A DNA stretch of 64,000 bases from Blastomyces gilchristii SLH14081 (Eukaryota > Ascomycota > Eurotiomycetes > Onygenales > Ajellomycetaceae), in the NCBI RefSeq assembly GCF_000003855.2, contig NW_003101680.1, positions 5,249,510 through 5,313,509 on the forward strand. The letters are read 5' to 3'. Position numbers and translations under genes: made by a program. Of this stretch, positions 44,287 through 58,600 are shown piece after piece. The notes under the pieces are model-generated. The model was not told where the DNA came from, searched no databases, and saw nothing but the letters and a program-made list of their open reading frames with translations. Each line of letters begins with the position of its first letter. The stretch's first letter is position 1.

Positions 44287-46684
44287 GTTTTTCCTATATC
44301 TATAAAGTTAACTATTATACATTTATCAATTTCAGATATGCAAAATCAGAAAATTCCAGCCCAGAATATAAAAAGTGTTTATAAATTGCAGTATTTTAAC
44401 ACCTTCTGATACTTCAGAGCCATTTTATAATATCATAATAAAAGAAAAGAGAACACAGTCTTAAAGATAGACATATTAAATAGATAGATAGAAAAGAATA
44501 AAAAAGGAAAAGTAAAGAAAGACTATAACAAATCAAAATTATTAACAGATAGTATATAGCTGTTTTAACAGACTACATTCAATTAATTTACATCTCTTCA
44601 TATTCAGATACTTCTGAATTCAGCTGTTTTCTTATAACTGCTTAAGTTTCTGATAGAAAGTCTATTAGATATTTAATTCCTGTCTCAGTTGAGAATAAGA
44701 ATCTTATATTTAATTGATTTAAATCATACTTCTCTTTCAATCTGACTCTGAGACTATTATATAATGCATAATATATTACAATATACTCACAATTTTCATT
44801 TGCATTGCAGAACAAGCATTCTGTTGAATCAAATCTAGTATCAAATCTTTGTATATAAGATTTGAAATAATTATGTTCTAGTTTCAGCTGAATTATAGAT
44901 AAGAATATTTTCTTTTTACATTTAATTATACAAGATTTTCACTTAGATCTTATCTCAAATCTTGAATAATGTATACTCTTCATTTGTTTCTGTCAGCTTT
45001 TATTTCACTTGTTTAAATAAGATTCTTTTATCTTTCTCTTTATAAAAGACCTGAACACTGTTTTTTGAATAGAATTATCTAATTCTGAACTCCTTCTAGC
45101 TGCTGAATCAGTCAATTCATTGTCATGAATATTCATATAAGCAGGAACTCAGTGTAAATAAATTATTAAATTTAATATTCTTTGCTTTTGACTCTTCATA
45201 ACAGAATTTAAAATCAGTTCAAGATTTATTTAATTATTATGAATCTGACTATTGTTAAGTCTTTTCAAAGCAGCTTAACTATCAGAGAATATTCATATCT
45301 CTTTCAAGTTATTTCCTCTTTTATAAGATTTTATCTCAATAAGTTTGAAAGCCTTTACTATTATAAATAGTTCAGCATCAAAGACTTCAGATTCACAGCT
45401 CAAATTTTAGAAATCTGAGATGAAATTGATATTATCTTCAGTATAAGCAATGTCTGCATCTAATTCATTCAAACTCTCATTTTTTAAGTCATCTGAGTAA
45501 ATCAGAATAGAGGCTTTTGTATTTATTATAGAGATCTTCTTCAAATACTGTTCATATCATCTCTCTTTAGATAGTTCATATATTTATAAGTCTATGAGAG
45601 ATTTCAGCTTTTCTCTTCAGAGAGATATCTTCTCATGATCAATTTTCTTAACATTTAATAAAGAAAATTAAATTTTGATCAGTGAATATAGTTTATACAG
45701 TTAAGAGAGCATTTTCTTTGAAACACTATTCTCATTTCAATCAAGAAATCTATTTCAATTCAGTTCATTTTCTGAGTTAATTAATGAAAATGAAGAAGAG
45801 ACTCTTTCTCTGATTATATGATTTAAGCTCATCTTCATGACTCTCAGAGCATAGTTCATGCAGGTCTTTTCAAATCAACTAGTAGAAGATGAAATTGAAG
45901 CTTCAATTTTCATTGTTTTAGTAGAAGGTGATTTGAATGCTTTCAGAATTCTTCTCAAAGCTCTGTTTTATAGACTTTGATAGAGTTCAGTGAAATTATC
46001 TTAATTATTTCATTAAATCTAAACTTTATAATCAGCTACTGAGATGATACAGGCTATGTATAATTGTCTCATAGCCTGAAAGAATAGATCTCTCTCAGTA
46101 TTTGATAGTCTGATTACACTATTCAGTAGTCTCTCTGCCTTGATGATTCTTTGTTGAATATGATATTTAAAATTCAACTTAGAGTTTAAGCATACTTCTA
46201 GTCATTTGACATTCAAACTGGGTTTAATCTCTTTATTCAAAAGAGTTAGACTTAGGTTTTTCTCATTGAATCTTGAAAAAAAGTGAATTAGCTCAATTTT
46301 ATTCATATTAAATTAAATTAGATTGATATCTGCTCTAACAAAGATTTTCTTTACTACTTTCTCAATCACTTCTAAATTCTCTTTGATTGTCTTTAAACTG
46401 TAGACTAGATCAATATCATCTATATAACTTGAAGATCTTACTATTTTCATCTCTCTATTCTTGAATAGATATGCACTGTATATTATAAATAGAACTGATG
46501 AGATAGAAGATTCTTACAGTACTTCTATTTCTATCTCAGTCTTATCTTATTTCATTTCATCAAAGAATAGATGTATAATTCTTTTAGATATAAAACAGTT
46601 AACTCATTTTATTAGAGCAAGTGACAGTTTTAACATCTTTAGAGTTTGAATTATCTTAGACTTTGAAACATGATCAAATGTATC

Positions 46685-46974
46685 TGTGGCGGGCTGCGCC
46701 CGATCAATTATATAGACTACTCCATTACACTCCATAGATTCCGCGAGAAGCTCCGATTCTCGGCCATTCTCGATCGCCGATCCTCGGCCGCTACGAACGC
46801 GTATAAATTCTCCCGCCCCGAAGCTCCACCGCGTACGCCACCACATACACATATAAATATCCACTTCAATCACTGATTCTCGCACTTTCTCTTTCCTTTT
46901 CTTCTTTAATGTTTTTCACTTTGTTATATAAGACCTATATATTATACTGATCTATTCGGCGTAGGCCTCTTATA
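46685..46974 (+). repeat. 5' LTR of C2
   Basis: 290 bp, TGTGGCGGGCTGCGCC to GGCCTCTTATA. The CpG-richest LTR here. TATAAATA at 46853. Differs from the 3' LTR at about 38 transitions and one transversion. Confidence 0.92.
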
Positions 46975-47071
46975 CTTGAAAAATGTTCATCATCTTCTCA
47001 TCAGAAATGATTATTCATTGAGAAGATATCTGAACACATAATAACATGTAAGAAATAGAAAACAATCAAAC

Positions 47072-48430
47072 AGTTAAGTGAACAACAAGTCTTCAGATAG
47101 AAGCTTGCTTATCAGTCATTCTGGCCCTGTAATAAAATCTTACAAGAGAATGTCAGTAAAAGATCTGAGAGTTCTGACATTCAGATGTATGAGATATTCA
47201 TATAATTATACTTCTTCAGATTTCACAGATATCACACATTTAATAAACAACATGTCTAATGACAATATGAGAGAACTCTCAAACACAAGTATAGAAGTAA
47301 TACCACAGTGACTCTGAGCAATGTTGAAATTATAACAGTAACAGATAGTCAACATGCATACAACTCAATAACTTCAATATGAGGAAATTTAATAATTAAC
47401 TTAACAGAGAACTCATGCAACTTCAGCATCTACAGAATTAAATACAAAAGCACTGAAAGAATACTTAGATACTGTCATATATTTTAATACTTTCAATCTC
47501 ACTCTCTACTCATCATAGAGTATGGAAATGCTCATAAAACTGAGTGTAGATGAAGATGCTATCAGTTCATTAATCAATCAAGATTGATATCTCAATAAAC
47601 AATTAAAGAATTGCATGAATAGAAGTTTCATTCATGAATGAAAGTATGTGAATCAGCATTGCAAATATCTGATAATATCATCAAACATCTTAACATTCTG
47701 TTTCAAGACACTGTTATACAACAGAAAGAGTTAGATTGATTACAGAGTATCTGACAGAGCAACACTTCTCTCACAATATTCATTCCTGACTTTAACATCA
47801 ATATTCTAGAAGTGAGTGATTAATCTTGAAAGAATTGAATGAAGATTAGTATGCTGAAGAAGACATTGACTTTCAAACTCTTACAGGCTTCTATAAGTGT
47901 AAACAAAGACCTGACTTACAAAGACTTCTATACATAACTTCAGACATTGAATGATCATCTTATCAAGCTCAAGAGTATACAGAACAGTGATAGAAGATGT
48001 TACATCTCAGTCACTTATACACTCACATCTGTGCTGAAGAATAACAATAACAATACAGATGCTATGAACTGAGTAGACTCAAATGTCTATATATAAGCAA
48101 GAGTCTTCACTGTTTGAACAGGCTTCTGAGTTCCTGAGATCACTTCTGAAGAAGTTGCTGACTGATGTCAATGTGAAGTATACATCAACTGTAATTAATC
48201 AGAACACATTGCTTTCAACTGCTGATTAATCTATATGTCTTCTCACTTGAGAGAAAGATCAGTGTCTTCTCACTCAAAGAATGAATCAGTGTCTGTTCAT
48301 ATCAACCACATTGCAGTGAAGAAAGATTTAGAAGATAACTATGAGAATGCTTCAATGAAACAGGGAAAAGTTTAGCTCCTGTTTAAATTTATAAACAGAA
48401 GCTTGAAGAGATCAGATAATAACAATTTGA
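47072..48430 (+). pseudogene. C2 gag (broken)
   Basis: Copy of C1 gag: NNKSSDRSLLISHSGPVIKSYKR at the N-terminus (47078 onward), capsid-like region, then a decayed knuckle Y-I-N-C-N-x-S-E-H-I-A-F-N-C at 48181-48222 in which the first Cys has become Tyr. The knuckle frame and the protease frame differ by -1, as in C1 and C3, although an indel shifts the N-terminal half relative to the knuckle. Confidence 0.78.
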
Positions 48431-51400
48431 AGAAAAGATAATAATGAATGTGATTCTTGTATCTACTGTGATAAATAAGATGTATAATACAAAGACTATG
48501 ATAGATAGTAGTCTATATTACTATGCAATGATTAAATCTTCAGTTGTAAGATATTATAATCTTCAGTGTATCTTCTTATTAAAACTCTGACTTTTCACAG
48601 AATTTGATAATTCAAAAGATGTTTGCACTTATTATATAGTAAAACTAAACATAGATGTCAGAGAACATTAATGTGAAGATGTCTACATATATAAAGTTGA
48701 TAATCTTGATTATAATCTTATATTAGAACTTGCCTGGCTATCTGAACAAGGCATTCTATTGAACACTTAAAACAGGAGCTTGATATTCTCTAACAATGAT
48801 AGAATTCACAAAGATGATATTCACAAGACTATGAATCTTACACAGATTTCTGCCATCACTTATAAAATGCTCTGAAAAAGAAGTTATTATCAAAATCATT
48901 AACAGAGTCACTGATAAAGTCACTGATAGCAGAATCATATATCAATCTATTTTATCAGCCTGACTGATATCAAGAAAGTTCTAGAGAAGTTATTTCATAC
49001 TATAATAACAGATTCTCATACAAAACTCTCTTAACAATATCATGAATATCTAGATATCTTTCAACAAGATAACATTACAAATTTACCCCTCTTTTGAGAT
49101 GCAGGAATAGATCACAGTATCAAGTTAGAGAAGCAGAATGATAAGAACTCTGAGTCATCATGAGACTCTCTTTATAATATGTCTTGAGATGAACTTCTTC
49201 TTCTTCAAAAGACACTCAATGATCTGTTAAATAAGGAATTTATACATGTTAGCAACTCTTCTGCTGCAGCTTCTATTCTCTTTGCAAAGAAATCAGGTGA
49301 AGAACTCTGATTCTGTGTAGACTATTGAGATCTGAACAGATTGACAAAGAAAGATTATTATCTCTTATCTCTCATCAATGAAATCTTAGCATGTATCAGA
49401 TAAGCTCAATGATTTATAAAGTTAGATATCATCACTGCATTTCATAAGATTCATATCACTGAAGAAGATGAATGACTTACAGCATTTTGAACATGTTATA
49501 GTCTTTTTAAATAAGTAGTCACACTCTTTGAACTGATCAATACTCTCAGTACATTTCAGAAGTATATCAACTAAGTACTTTGAGACTTTCTTGATGAATT
49601 TGCATCTACTTATCTAGATGACATTCTCATCTTCATCAATGAATTCAGAAAGAAATATCAAGAGTATGTGTGAAGAGTATTACAATAATTACAAGAAGCA
49701 GAACTATCAATCAATATTGACAAGTGTGATTTCGAAGTTAAGAGTACTAAATACCTAGGTTTCATCATAGAAGCTGGCAAGAGAATTTAAATGAATTCTG
49801 AGATGGTCTCTGTCATTCTTGAATGAGAAGCTTCATACACTGTGAAAGATGTACAAAGCTTTATTGAATTTGCTAACTTCTATTAGCAATTTATACAAAA
49901 CTTCTCAGATATTGTGAGACCACTTACAGAACTCATCAAGAAGAACTCAGTATTTCAGTGATCAGTGAATAGACTGACTGTGTGACTGTGTCTGGGACCA
50001 GGACCAGAATATTTGATGATCTCATTACCATTTCAACTGATCTCATTACACTGTTTTAACATAAGATAGTAGTCTCATACTGTCTCAGTAAGACTTACTG
50101 TCTACTCTTGTCACATTTTTCAAATGAGATCATGATTTCCACTTCTCAATTTAAATTATTTTTATTGCTTTAAATGACTTTAAATCTCATTTGAGTGTTA
50201 TCAAAAAGTGTTACTTTTTACAAAATTAAAAATAGTCTATAAAAAACCTTAAAATGTTTAAAAATAGTAACTTTATACTAAGAATAGAACTAAATGAGAT
50301 TAAATGAGATCACTTTCTTATTTTTTCTAAGTCATGGTCTCATTTTGAGATCTGATATATAGTCACTTTGCATGTTTTTTTAATGATTAGTCCCAGCGGG
50401 ATTCACGCTAAGAAATGTATAGAATCAGACTAAATGAGACCAAACGTGAAATTCATGATCTCAGTGACCAGTCTATCAGTGAACACTGAAGCTGCATTTA
50501 CACAGATGAAGAAGATGTTCATTAATATCTCTCTGCTAATAACATTTGATTCTGATTGTAAGATAGTTATTGAAGCTGATTTTTCTGACTATATCACAGA
50601 AGAAGCTATATTGCAATATGATAATAAAGATGTCTTACAATCATATGCCTTTATGTCCAAGAAACTGAGTCCTGCTGAATGCAATTATGAAATCTATAAT
50701 AAAGAACTTCTCATGAGTGTACACTGTCTAGAAGAAAAAGACTCTGAACTCTGAAGTGTCTTCAAATTTGAGATAATCACAGATTATAAGAATCTCCAAC
50801 ACTTTATCATCACTCACAAGCTTACAGAATGACAGATGTGATGATCTGAGCTATTCAGCTGTTTTCACTTCACTATACACTACCGCTCTGACAGTCAGAA
50901 CTTGATGACAGATGCTCTCTCATGATGAGAGCAAGATATACTGTCTGATGTGACAGACACACGCTGAATGAACTGAGAACACCGGCTCTTGAACCTGAAG
51001 ACATTAGTTGATCATGATGAGATTACTTATAACACTATACACACTTTTCTGATTAGAACACTCTCTCTCTGAACTGACACTGATATCTTCACTTCTTCTA
51101 CACTGAATGAACTGTGGCATACAGAACCTCAGGCTGATGAACTTCTTCAGATTCTCATCAAAGCAGTATAATAAGAAGTGTCTCAATTCTCTTCAGAATT
51201 ACATATAAAGATTGATATCTCAGAATGTTTAATAGATAACAGTAATACTCTGTGATTTCATGAACAACACTGAGTCTCTCACTCTGAACTCTTACACACT
51301 TGAATAATTCAAGAGATACATGACTGACATATGACTGAACATCTGAGTTGTAAACAACTATACTGAATAATCTCTTCAGAATTCTACTAGCCTGAGATAT

Positions 51401-52575
51401 CAAACAGCATCAGACATGTTATCTGAAACTGTAATCATTGTTTCTCTATCATCTTATGAAAGAACTGTAGAAAAGATCTACTGAAACTGCTCAATGTTTC
51501 TGATAGAATCTGATAAGATGTGATAATTAACTTCACTATTAATCTCTCTGAGAGTAAGAATTGTAAGAACATCCTGATTATTATTGATTGATTAAGTAAA
51601 GATATGATATTGAACTCTTGTGATAAAATAGATTCTGAACAAGTTACTGAAGTCTTTCTACAGAGCTCATTCTATCAGATGCATGAATTACTGAGATCTA
51701 TAGTATCAGATCAAGACTGTTAATTCATGAGTGCTCTCTGAACAAGAATCTGTCAAGTTCTCAAGATTATACACTGTTTATTAAGTGTCTATCATCCTGA
51801 GACTGATGATGCATTGAAATAGACAATTCAGATTATAAAGAATTATCTTTATAAGTTCTACAATCACTTACAAGATGATTGACATGACCTTCTTCTATAT
51901 ACAGAGATCACTATCAATGACTGAAATACTGTCTCAACAGGTGTAAGCCTGTTCTTCCTTACACACAGTTATTATATAAAAGTATTAAATCTTCTAGAAA
52001 TTACACATTTCATACTGAACTCTCACAGTTCAATTCAGATCACTGATAATATAGTAATAAAGCTCTGAGATATCTACAACTGAGCAGAGATCTTTATAAT
52101 AACTGTAAAACAAGATCAAGACAATTAAATCAATATTTATCAAGATCTCACTGAGCAATATAAGATAGTAGACTTAGTATCATTGAATCTTAAGAATATA
52201 TGAATCACACATTCATCTTGTACACTGAATTACTGCTATATTAAGTATAAAGTGATGAAAGTTCTAGATAGTCACAACTATCATCTTGAGACATCATTAG
52301 AGATTTATAATGTCTTTCATATAAGCTTACTCTATCACACTGCTACTGATCTGTTCTCTTCTCAACTGACTTTTGACTGACAGTCATCAGAGATCATAGA
52401 AGAAGATAATGAACTTGAGTGAGAGATTGAGAATATTCTTGATGAGAGATCTCACAGCTGCAGCTGATAATATCTTGTGAAATGAGTCAGTTATGATCAG
52501 CTGACCTGGAATCTGAGTTCCATGCTATTCAAGACCACGGCCCTTGACTGATGAGAACTACACATAATCAGGGAA
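48420..52575 (+). pseudogene. C2 pol with chromodomain (broken by stops and MITE-2)
   Basis: Protease KTMIDSSLYYYAMIK (about 48495). Reverse transcriptase with FCVDY (about 49310) and intact YLDD (49607-49618). MITE-2 interrupts just before the RNase H at 49970; the sequence resumes NTEAAFTQMKKMF at 50484, and 50434-50754 is one of the longest open stretches ([32 protein letters not shown]). Its apparent first ~15 codons come from the MITE end. The integrase zinc site and core are decayed (51340-51960). C-terminal chromodomain WEIENILDER then YLVKWVSYDQLTW, about 52412-52540. Confidence 0.86.
49970..50475 (-). mobile_element. MITE-2, hAT-like, 506 bp
   Basis: Inverted copy with termini TAGACTGACT and AGTCTA, and a perfect 8-bp duplication TCAGTGAA (49962-49969, 50476-50483). 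The uninterrupted sequence is in C3 (about 57133-57150). CpG partly retained near both ends. Confidence 0.94.
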
Positions 52576-52587
52576 GAAAGAGGCTAA

Positions 52588-52877
52588 TATAACAGGCTGC
52601 ATCTGATCAATCATATAGACTACTTCATTACACTTCATAGATTCTGTGAGAAGCTCTGATTCTCAGCTATTCTCAATCACTGATTCTTAGCTGCTATGAA
52701 CGCGTATAAATTCTCCTGCTCTGAAGCTTCACTGTGTACGCCATCACATACGCGTATAAATATTCAGTTTGATCACTGATTCTCGCACTTTCTCTTTTCT
52801 TTTCTTCTTTAATGTTTTTTACTTTGTTATATAAGACCTATATATTATACTGATCTATTCGGCGTAGGCCTCTTACA
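52588..52877 (+). repeat. 3' LTR of C2
   Basis: 290 bp, TATAACAGGCTGC to GGCCTCTTACA. Most of the mutations separating the two C2 LTRs are on this copy. Confidence 0.92.
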
Positions 52878-53850
52878 GTATCTTTTATATCAATAAAAAC
52901 TGCAGTTGAGACCAGGTCTTCATACTTTGCTATTTGAATGTTATGAACAACTGAAAGAAGAGTGTTAATTATAGAACATTGTTTTCTATCCCTCATTTAT
53001 TCATTAAATAGAAGAGAGTCACTAATAGAGCTTATAAAAGATAATCTAGTAGCTATTATCTTTTCTAAAATTTGTCTTAAACAGTTCAACAGAGATATTA
53101 CTCTATATGACTTAGAAATTGAGGCTTTTCTATTAGATTTTATAAGAATTACTTCAGTAGCTTCCCTTTAGCATTCAGAATAATAATCATTTTTTAAGAG
53201 ATTGAAAAAGAGCTCAAAATATTCATTCTTCAAGTAGAAATATATGTTTTGAATAATCAAGTGATTGATTGAATCAGGCTCTGCAGCAGTTTTAATTGAA
53301 CTGAAGAATATAGCTGACTCTAGTTCATCTTGTGTAAGCTCAGATTATTCTCAGTTATTTTCATCAATATATTCATGAAATGACATATTCTTCTCTTCTA
53401 AATGTGATGAGTTTTGAAAGAGAATTCTTATAAAAGTTTGACACTTTTTCTTAAAAGAGTTTGCTGTATATGATTCATTCTGCAATTCATATTCTAAGGT
53501 TGAAAACTTTGCTACACTTCTTGTTTTAGTATAGATAAAGGCTTTAAAAACTTCTTTTTCTTATGCTTCTTCAAGAAATCTGTTTCAGTAGTCTGTTTTA
53601 GCTCTTTTAATATCTGAGAAATCTTCATTTCAGATAGCTTTGAACTCTTTATCAGATATTAAGTTATTCTTTCAATCTCTCTTAGCAGTGACTAATTGTT
53701 TTCTTTTAGAAGTGATATTCTTATTTTATCAAGATTTGAAATACTCAGAAGACTTTTTCTTTGAAATATTTTCTCAAATACTTATTAGAAAAATAGATGT
53801 AATTAACTTTACTCTATTCTTAAGTATTTCATTTGAGATATCTTGATTCT

Positions 53851-54159
53851 TGTGGCGGGCTGCGCCCGATCAATCATATAGACTATTCTGTTACACTTCA
53901 CAGATCTCAACCACTTCATTCTTGAACACATACACTCCGATTCTCAGCCATTCTCAATCACTGATCCTCGGCCGCTACGAACGCGCGTATATTCTCCCGC
54001 CCCGAAGCTCCACTGTGTACACCATCACATACACATATAAATATCCACCTCAGTCACTGATTCTTGCACTTTCTATTTCTTTCCTTCTCTAATGTTTTTA
54101 TCTTTGTTATATAAGACCTATCAATGTTATACCAATCTATTCAGTGTAGGCCTCTTACA
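53851..54159 (+). repeat. 5' LTR of C3
   Basis: 309 bp, TGTGGCGGGCTGCGCC to GGCCTCTTACA; CpG clusters at 53965-54002. The open frame inside it (53850-54092) is a chance frame shared with the 3' LTR. Confidence 0.92.
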
Positions 54160-54284
54160 CTATAAAAACATTCATTGTCTTCTTATTAGAAAATGATTAT
54201 TCACACATTATCTTCTCATCAGGAACAATTATTCATCAAGAGATATCTGAATGTGTAACAATGTGTAAGAAATAGAGAAACAGT

Positions 54285-55640
54285 TAAGCAGACACTGAGT
54301 TCTCAGATAGAAGCTGCTTATCAGTCACTCTGGCCCTGTAATAAGATTTTACAAAGAGAATGTCAGTGAAAGACCTGAGAGTCCTGATACTCAGATATAT
54401 GAGATATTCATATGATTACACTTCTTCAAATTTCACAGATATTACACATCTGACAAACAATATAATCATGTCTAACAATAATATGAGAGAACCTCTGAAC
54501 ATAAGCATACATGCAGTGTCACAGTGACTCTGAGCAATGTTGAAACTACAATAACAATAAATAGCTGATATGCATACAACTCAATAATGCTAATATGAAG
54601 AGATTCAATGACTAACTCATGTGATTTCAACATCTACAGAATTGAATATAAAAGCACTGAAAGAACACTTAGATGCTTCTGCATATTTTGATGCTTCTGA
54701 TCTCACTCTCTACTCATCATGAAGAATGGAAATGCTTGTGAAACTGAGTATAGATGAAGATGCTATTGATCTGTTAATCAATCAAGATTGATATATCACT
54801 GAATGATTGAAAGATTGTGTGAAACAGAAGTTTCATTCATGAATAAAAGTATGTAAATCAGTGTTATGAATGCCTGATAATATTATGAAACATCTTGATA
54901 TTCTGTTCTGAGACACTGTCATGCAACAGAAAGTATTAGATTAACTACAGAGTGTCTGACAGAGAAACATTTCTCTTACAACATTCATCTCTGACTTCAA
55001 TATCAAGATTCTAGAAGTAGATGATCAATCTTGAGAGGATTGAATGAAGATTAGCATGTTTAAGAAGACATTAACTTTTGAACTCTTACAAGTTCTTATA
55101 AGTGCAGACAAAGACCAGACTTATGAAGACTTCTGCACACAGCTTCAGACAATGAATGACTGTCTTACTAAGCTCAAAAATATACAGAACAGTGACAGAA
55201 GATGTTACATCTCAGTGACTCATACACCTGTACTGAGGAATAACAATGATGCAGATGTCATGAATTGAGTAGACTCAAATGTCTATACATAAGCAAGAAT
55301 CTCTGTCATTCAGACAGGCTTCTGAGTCTCTGAGATCACTTTCAAAGAAGTCACTGATCAATATCAATGTGAAGTGTGCATTAACTGTAACTAATCAGAA
55401 TATATTGCTTTCAACTGCTGATCAACCTATGTATCTTCATACTTGAGAGAAAGATCAGTGTCTTCTCATTCAAAGAATGAATCAGCATCTGTCCACATCA
55501 ATCACATTACATTAGAGGAAGATTCAGAAGATAACTATAAGAATGTCTCAATGAAACAGGGAAAAGATTAGCTTCTGTTCAAATTTGTAAACAGAAGCTT
55601 GAAGAGATCAGACAACAATGATTTGAAGAGAAGATGATAA
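54285..55640 (+). pseudogene. C3 gag (broken)
   Basis: Same order as C1 gag. The open piece 55044-55268 (TFELLQVLISADKDQTYEDFCTQ...) is the C-terminal capsid region. The knuckle at 55377-55418 reads C-I-N-C-N-x-S-E-Y-I-A-F-N-C, with the knuckle His changed to Tyr. Codons of knuckle and capsid share one frame; protease is in -1. Confidence 0.8.
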
Positions 55641-58600
55641 TGAATACAATTCTTGTATCTACTGTGATTGATAACATGTATAATATGAAAGCTATGATAG
55701 ACAGTGATCTATGTCACTATGTAATGATAAAATCTTCAGTTGTAAGATATTATAACCTTCAGTGTATCTCTTTATCAAAATCTCAACTTCTCACAGAATT
55801 TGATGATTTAAAAGATATTTGTATCTGTTACATGATGAAGCTGATCATAGATGTGAAAGAATATCAATGTGAAGATGTCTATGTATATAAAGTTAATAAT
55901 CTTGATTACAATCTTATGTTAGAACTTGTCTGACTATCTGAACAAGGCATCTTATTAAATGCTTGAAACAGAAGCTTGATATTCCTTAATAATGATAGAA
56001 TTCACAAAGATGACATTCACAAGACTACTGATCTGACACAGATCTCTGTCAATATCTATGAAATGCTCAGAAAAAGAAGTTACTGAAAGAATTACTGATA
56101 GCAGAACTATGTATCAATCTATTTCATCAGTCTGACTGATGTTAAAAAGACTCTAGAAAAATTATCTCATATTATAATAACAGATTCTTGCATGAAACTC
56201 TCTCAATAATATCATGAATATCTAGATATCTTCTAACAAGATAATATTATGAATATACCTCTCTTATGAGATTCTGAAGTGAATCACAGTATCAAGTTAA
56301 AGAAAAAGAATGATAAGAATTCTAAATCACTATAAGATTCTCTTTATAACATATTCTGAGATGAACTTCTTCTTCTTTGAAAGATACTCAATAATCTATT
56401 GAATAAAGAATTCATATGTGTTAGCAACTCTTCTGCTGCAGCCTCTATTCTCTTTACAAAGAAATCAGATGAAGAACTCTGATTCTGTGTGAACTACTGA
56501 GATCTGAACAGATTGACAAAGAAAGATTGATATCTCTTATCTCTTATCAATGAAACTCTAGCATGAATCAGATAAGCTCAATAGTTTATAAAACTAGATA
56601 TTGTCACTGCATTTCATAAGATTTGTATCACTGAAGAAGATGAATGGCTTACAGCATTCTGAACATGTTATGATCTCTTTGAATAAATAGTCACACTCTT
56701 TGAACTGACTAATGCTCTCAGTATATTTCAGAAGTATATTAACTGAGTACTCTGAGATTTTCTTAATAAGTTTGTATCTGCTTATCTAGATGACATTCTC
56801 ATCTTCACTGATGAATTCAGAAAAGAATATCAAGAGTATGTGTGAAAGATATTACAACAGCTATGAGAAGCAGAACTACTAATAGATATTGATAAGTGTG
56901 ATTTTGAAGTCAAGAGTATTAAGTATCTGAGTTTTATTATAGAAGCTGATAAGAGAATTTGAATGAATTCTGAGAAAGTCTCTATCATTCTTGAATGAGA
57001 AGCTCTGTGTACTGTGAAAGATATATGAAGCTTCATCAGATTTGCTAACTTCTATTGATGATTTATATGAAACTTCTCAGATATTGTGAGATCACTTACA
57101 GATCTCACTAAGAAAGACTCAGTATTTCAATGATCAGTGAATACTGAAGCTGCATTTACACAGATGAAGAAGATGTTTATTAATACTTCTCTGCTGATAA
57201 TATTTGATTCTGATTATGAGACAGTTATTAAAGCTGATTTCTCTGACTATGTAATAGAAGAAGTGATATTGTAATATGATGATGAAGAGGTTCTATAATC
57301 ATGTATCTTCATGTCTAAGAAACTGAGTCCTGCTGAATGCAATTATGAGATCTATAATAAGAAACTTCTCATGATTATACACTGTTTAGAAGAATGAGAC
57401 TCTGAACTCTGAAGTATCTCTGAATTTGAGATAATCATAGATTATAAGAATTTCAAATACTTCACAACTATCTATAAACTCACTGAATGACAGATGTGAT
57501 GATCTGAGTTCTTAAGCTGCTTTATTTTATAATACACTATCATTCTGATAGCCAGAACTCAATGATAGATGCTCTCTCATGATGAGAGTAAGATATATTA
57601 TCTGATGTAACAGATACTCACTGAATGAACTGAGAGCATCAGCTCTTGAATCTGAAGATACTAGTTAATTAAGATAAAACAGTTTATAACACTATACATA
57701 CTTCTTCAGTTAGAACTGTCATTGATATCTTCACTTTGTCTACACTGAATGAACTGTGATATACAGTAGTTCAGACAGATGAACTTCTTCAGACTCTTAC
57801 TAAAGCAGTATATCAAGAAGCATTCTGATTTCTCTCAGAACTATGTATAAGAACTGATATCTCAGAATGTTCAATTGATGATAATAATACTCTATAATTT
57901 TGTGAACAATGCTGAGTCTCTCACTCTGAACTCTTACACACTCAGATAATGCAAGAGATGCATGATTTATATATAACTGATTATTCAGGCTGTGAATAAC
58001 TGTATAGAATGATCTTCTGAGAGTTCTACTGATCTGAGATATTAAATAGTATCAGATGCTTTGTCTGAAACTGTAATCACTGTTCTTCTATTATCTCATG
58101 AAAGAACTGTAGAAAAGATCTATTGAAATCACTCAATGTCTCTGATAGAATCTGATAAAATATAGTAATTGACTTCACTGTTAATCTATCTGAGAGTAAG
58201 AGTTGTAGAAACATTCTGATCATTATGAATTAACTAAGCAAAGATATAATATTAAAATCTTGTGATAAGATAAATACTGAACAAGTCACTGAAGCTTTTC
58301 TACAGAGTCTGTTCTATTAAATGCATGAATTGCTGAGATCTATAGTATTGAATCAGAGCTGTTAATTTGTGAGTACTCTCTGAATAAGAATCTGTCAAGT
58401 TCTCAAGATTATATACTGTCTATCAACTGCCTATTACTCTGAGACTGATAATATGTCAGAATGAATAATTCAGACTATGAAGAATTATCTCTGTAAGTTC
58501 TGCAATCACTTACAAGATGATTGATATGACCTTCTTCTACATGCAGAGATCACTATCAATGATCAAGATACTGTTTCAACAGGTGTAAGTCTGTTCTTCC

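Larger units (their letters stand above)
46685..52877 (+). mobile_element. Chromovirus C2, complete copy with MITE-2 inside
   Basis: 6193 bp, 290-bp LTRs, target duplication GTATC (46680-46684, 52878-52882). Without MITE-2 and its duplicate it is 5679 bp, close to C1 and C3. It sits in the reverse-transcriptase domain of LINE-C. Confidence 0.94.

Noticed and set aside
50434..50484. N-terminus MRPNVKFMISVTSLSV of the open frame in C2
   Set aside because: Comes from the terminal repeat of MITE-2 and its duplicate, not from pol.
53850..54092. 80-codon open frame, repeated at 59222-59464 and partly at 32346-32555 and 46670-46876
   Set aside because: Entirely inside LTRs; shared only because the LTRs are copies of one another.
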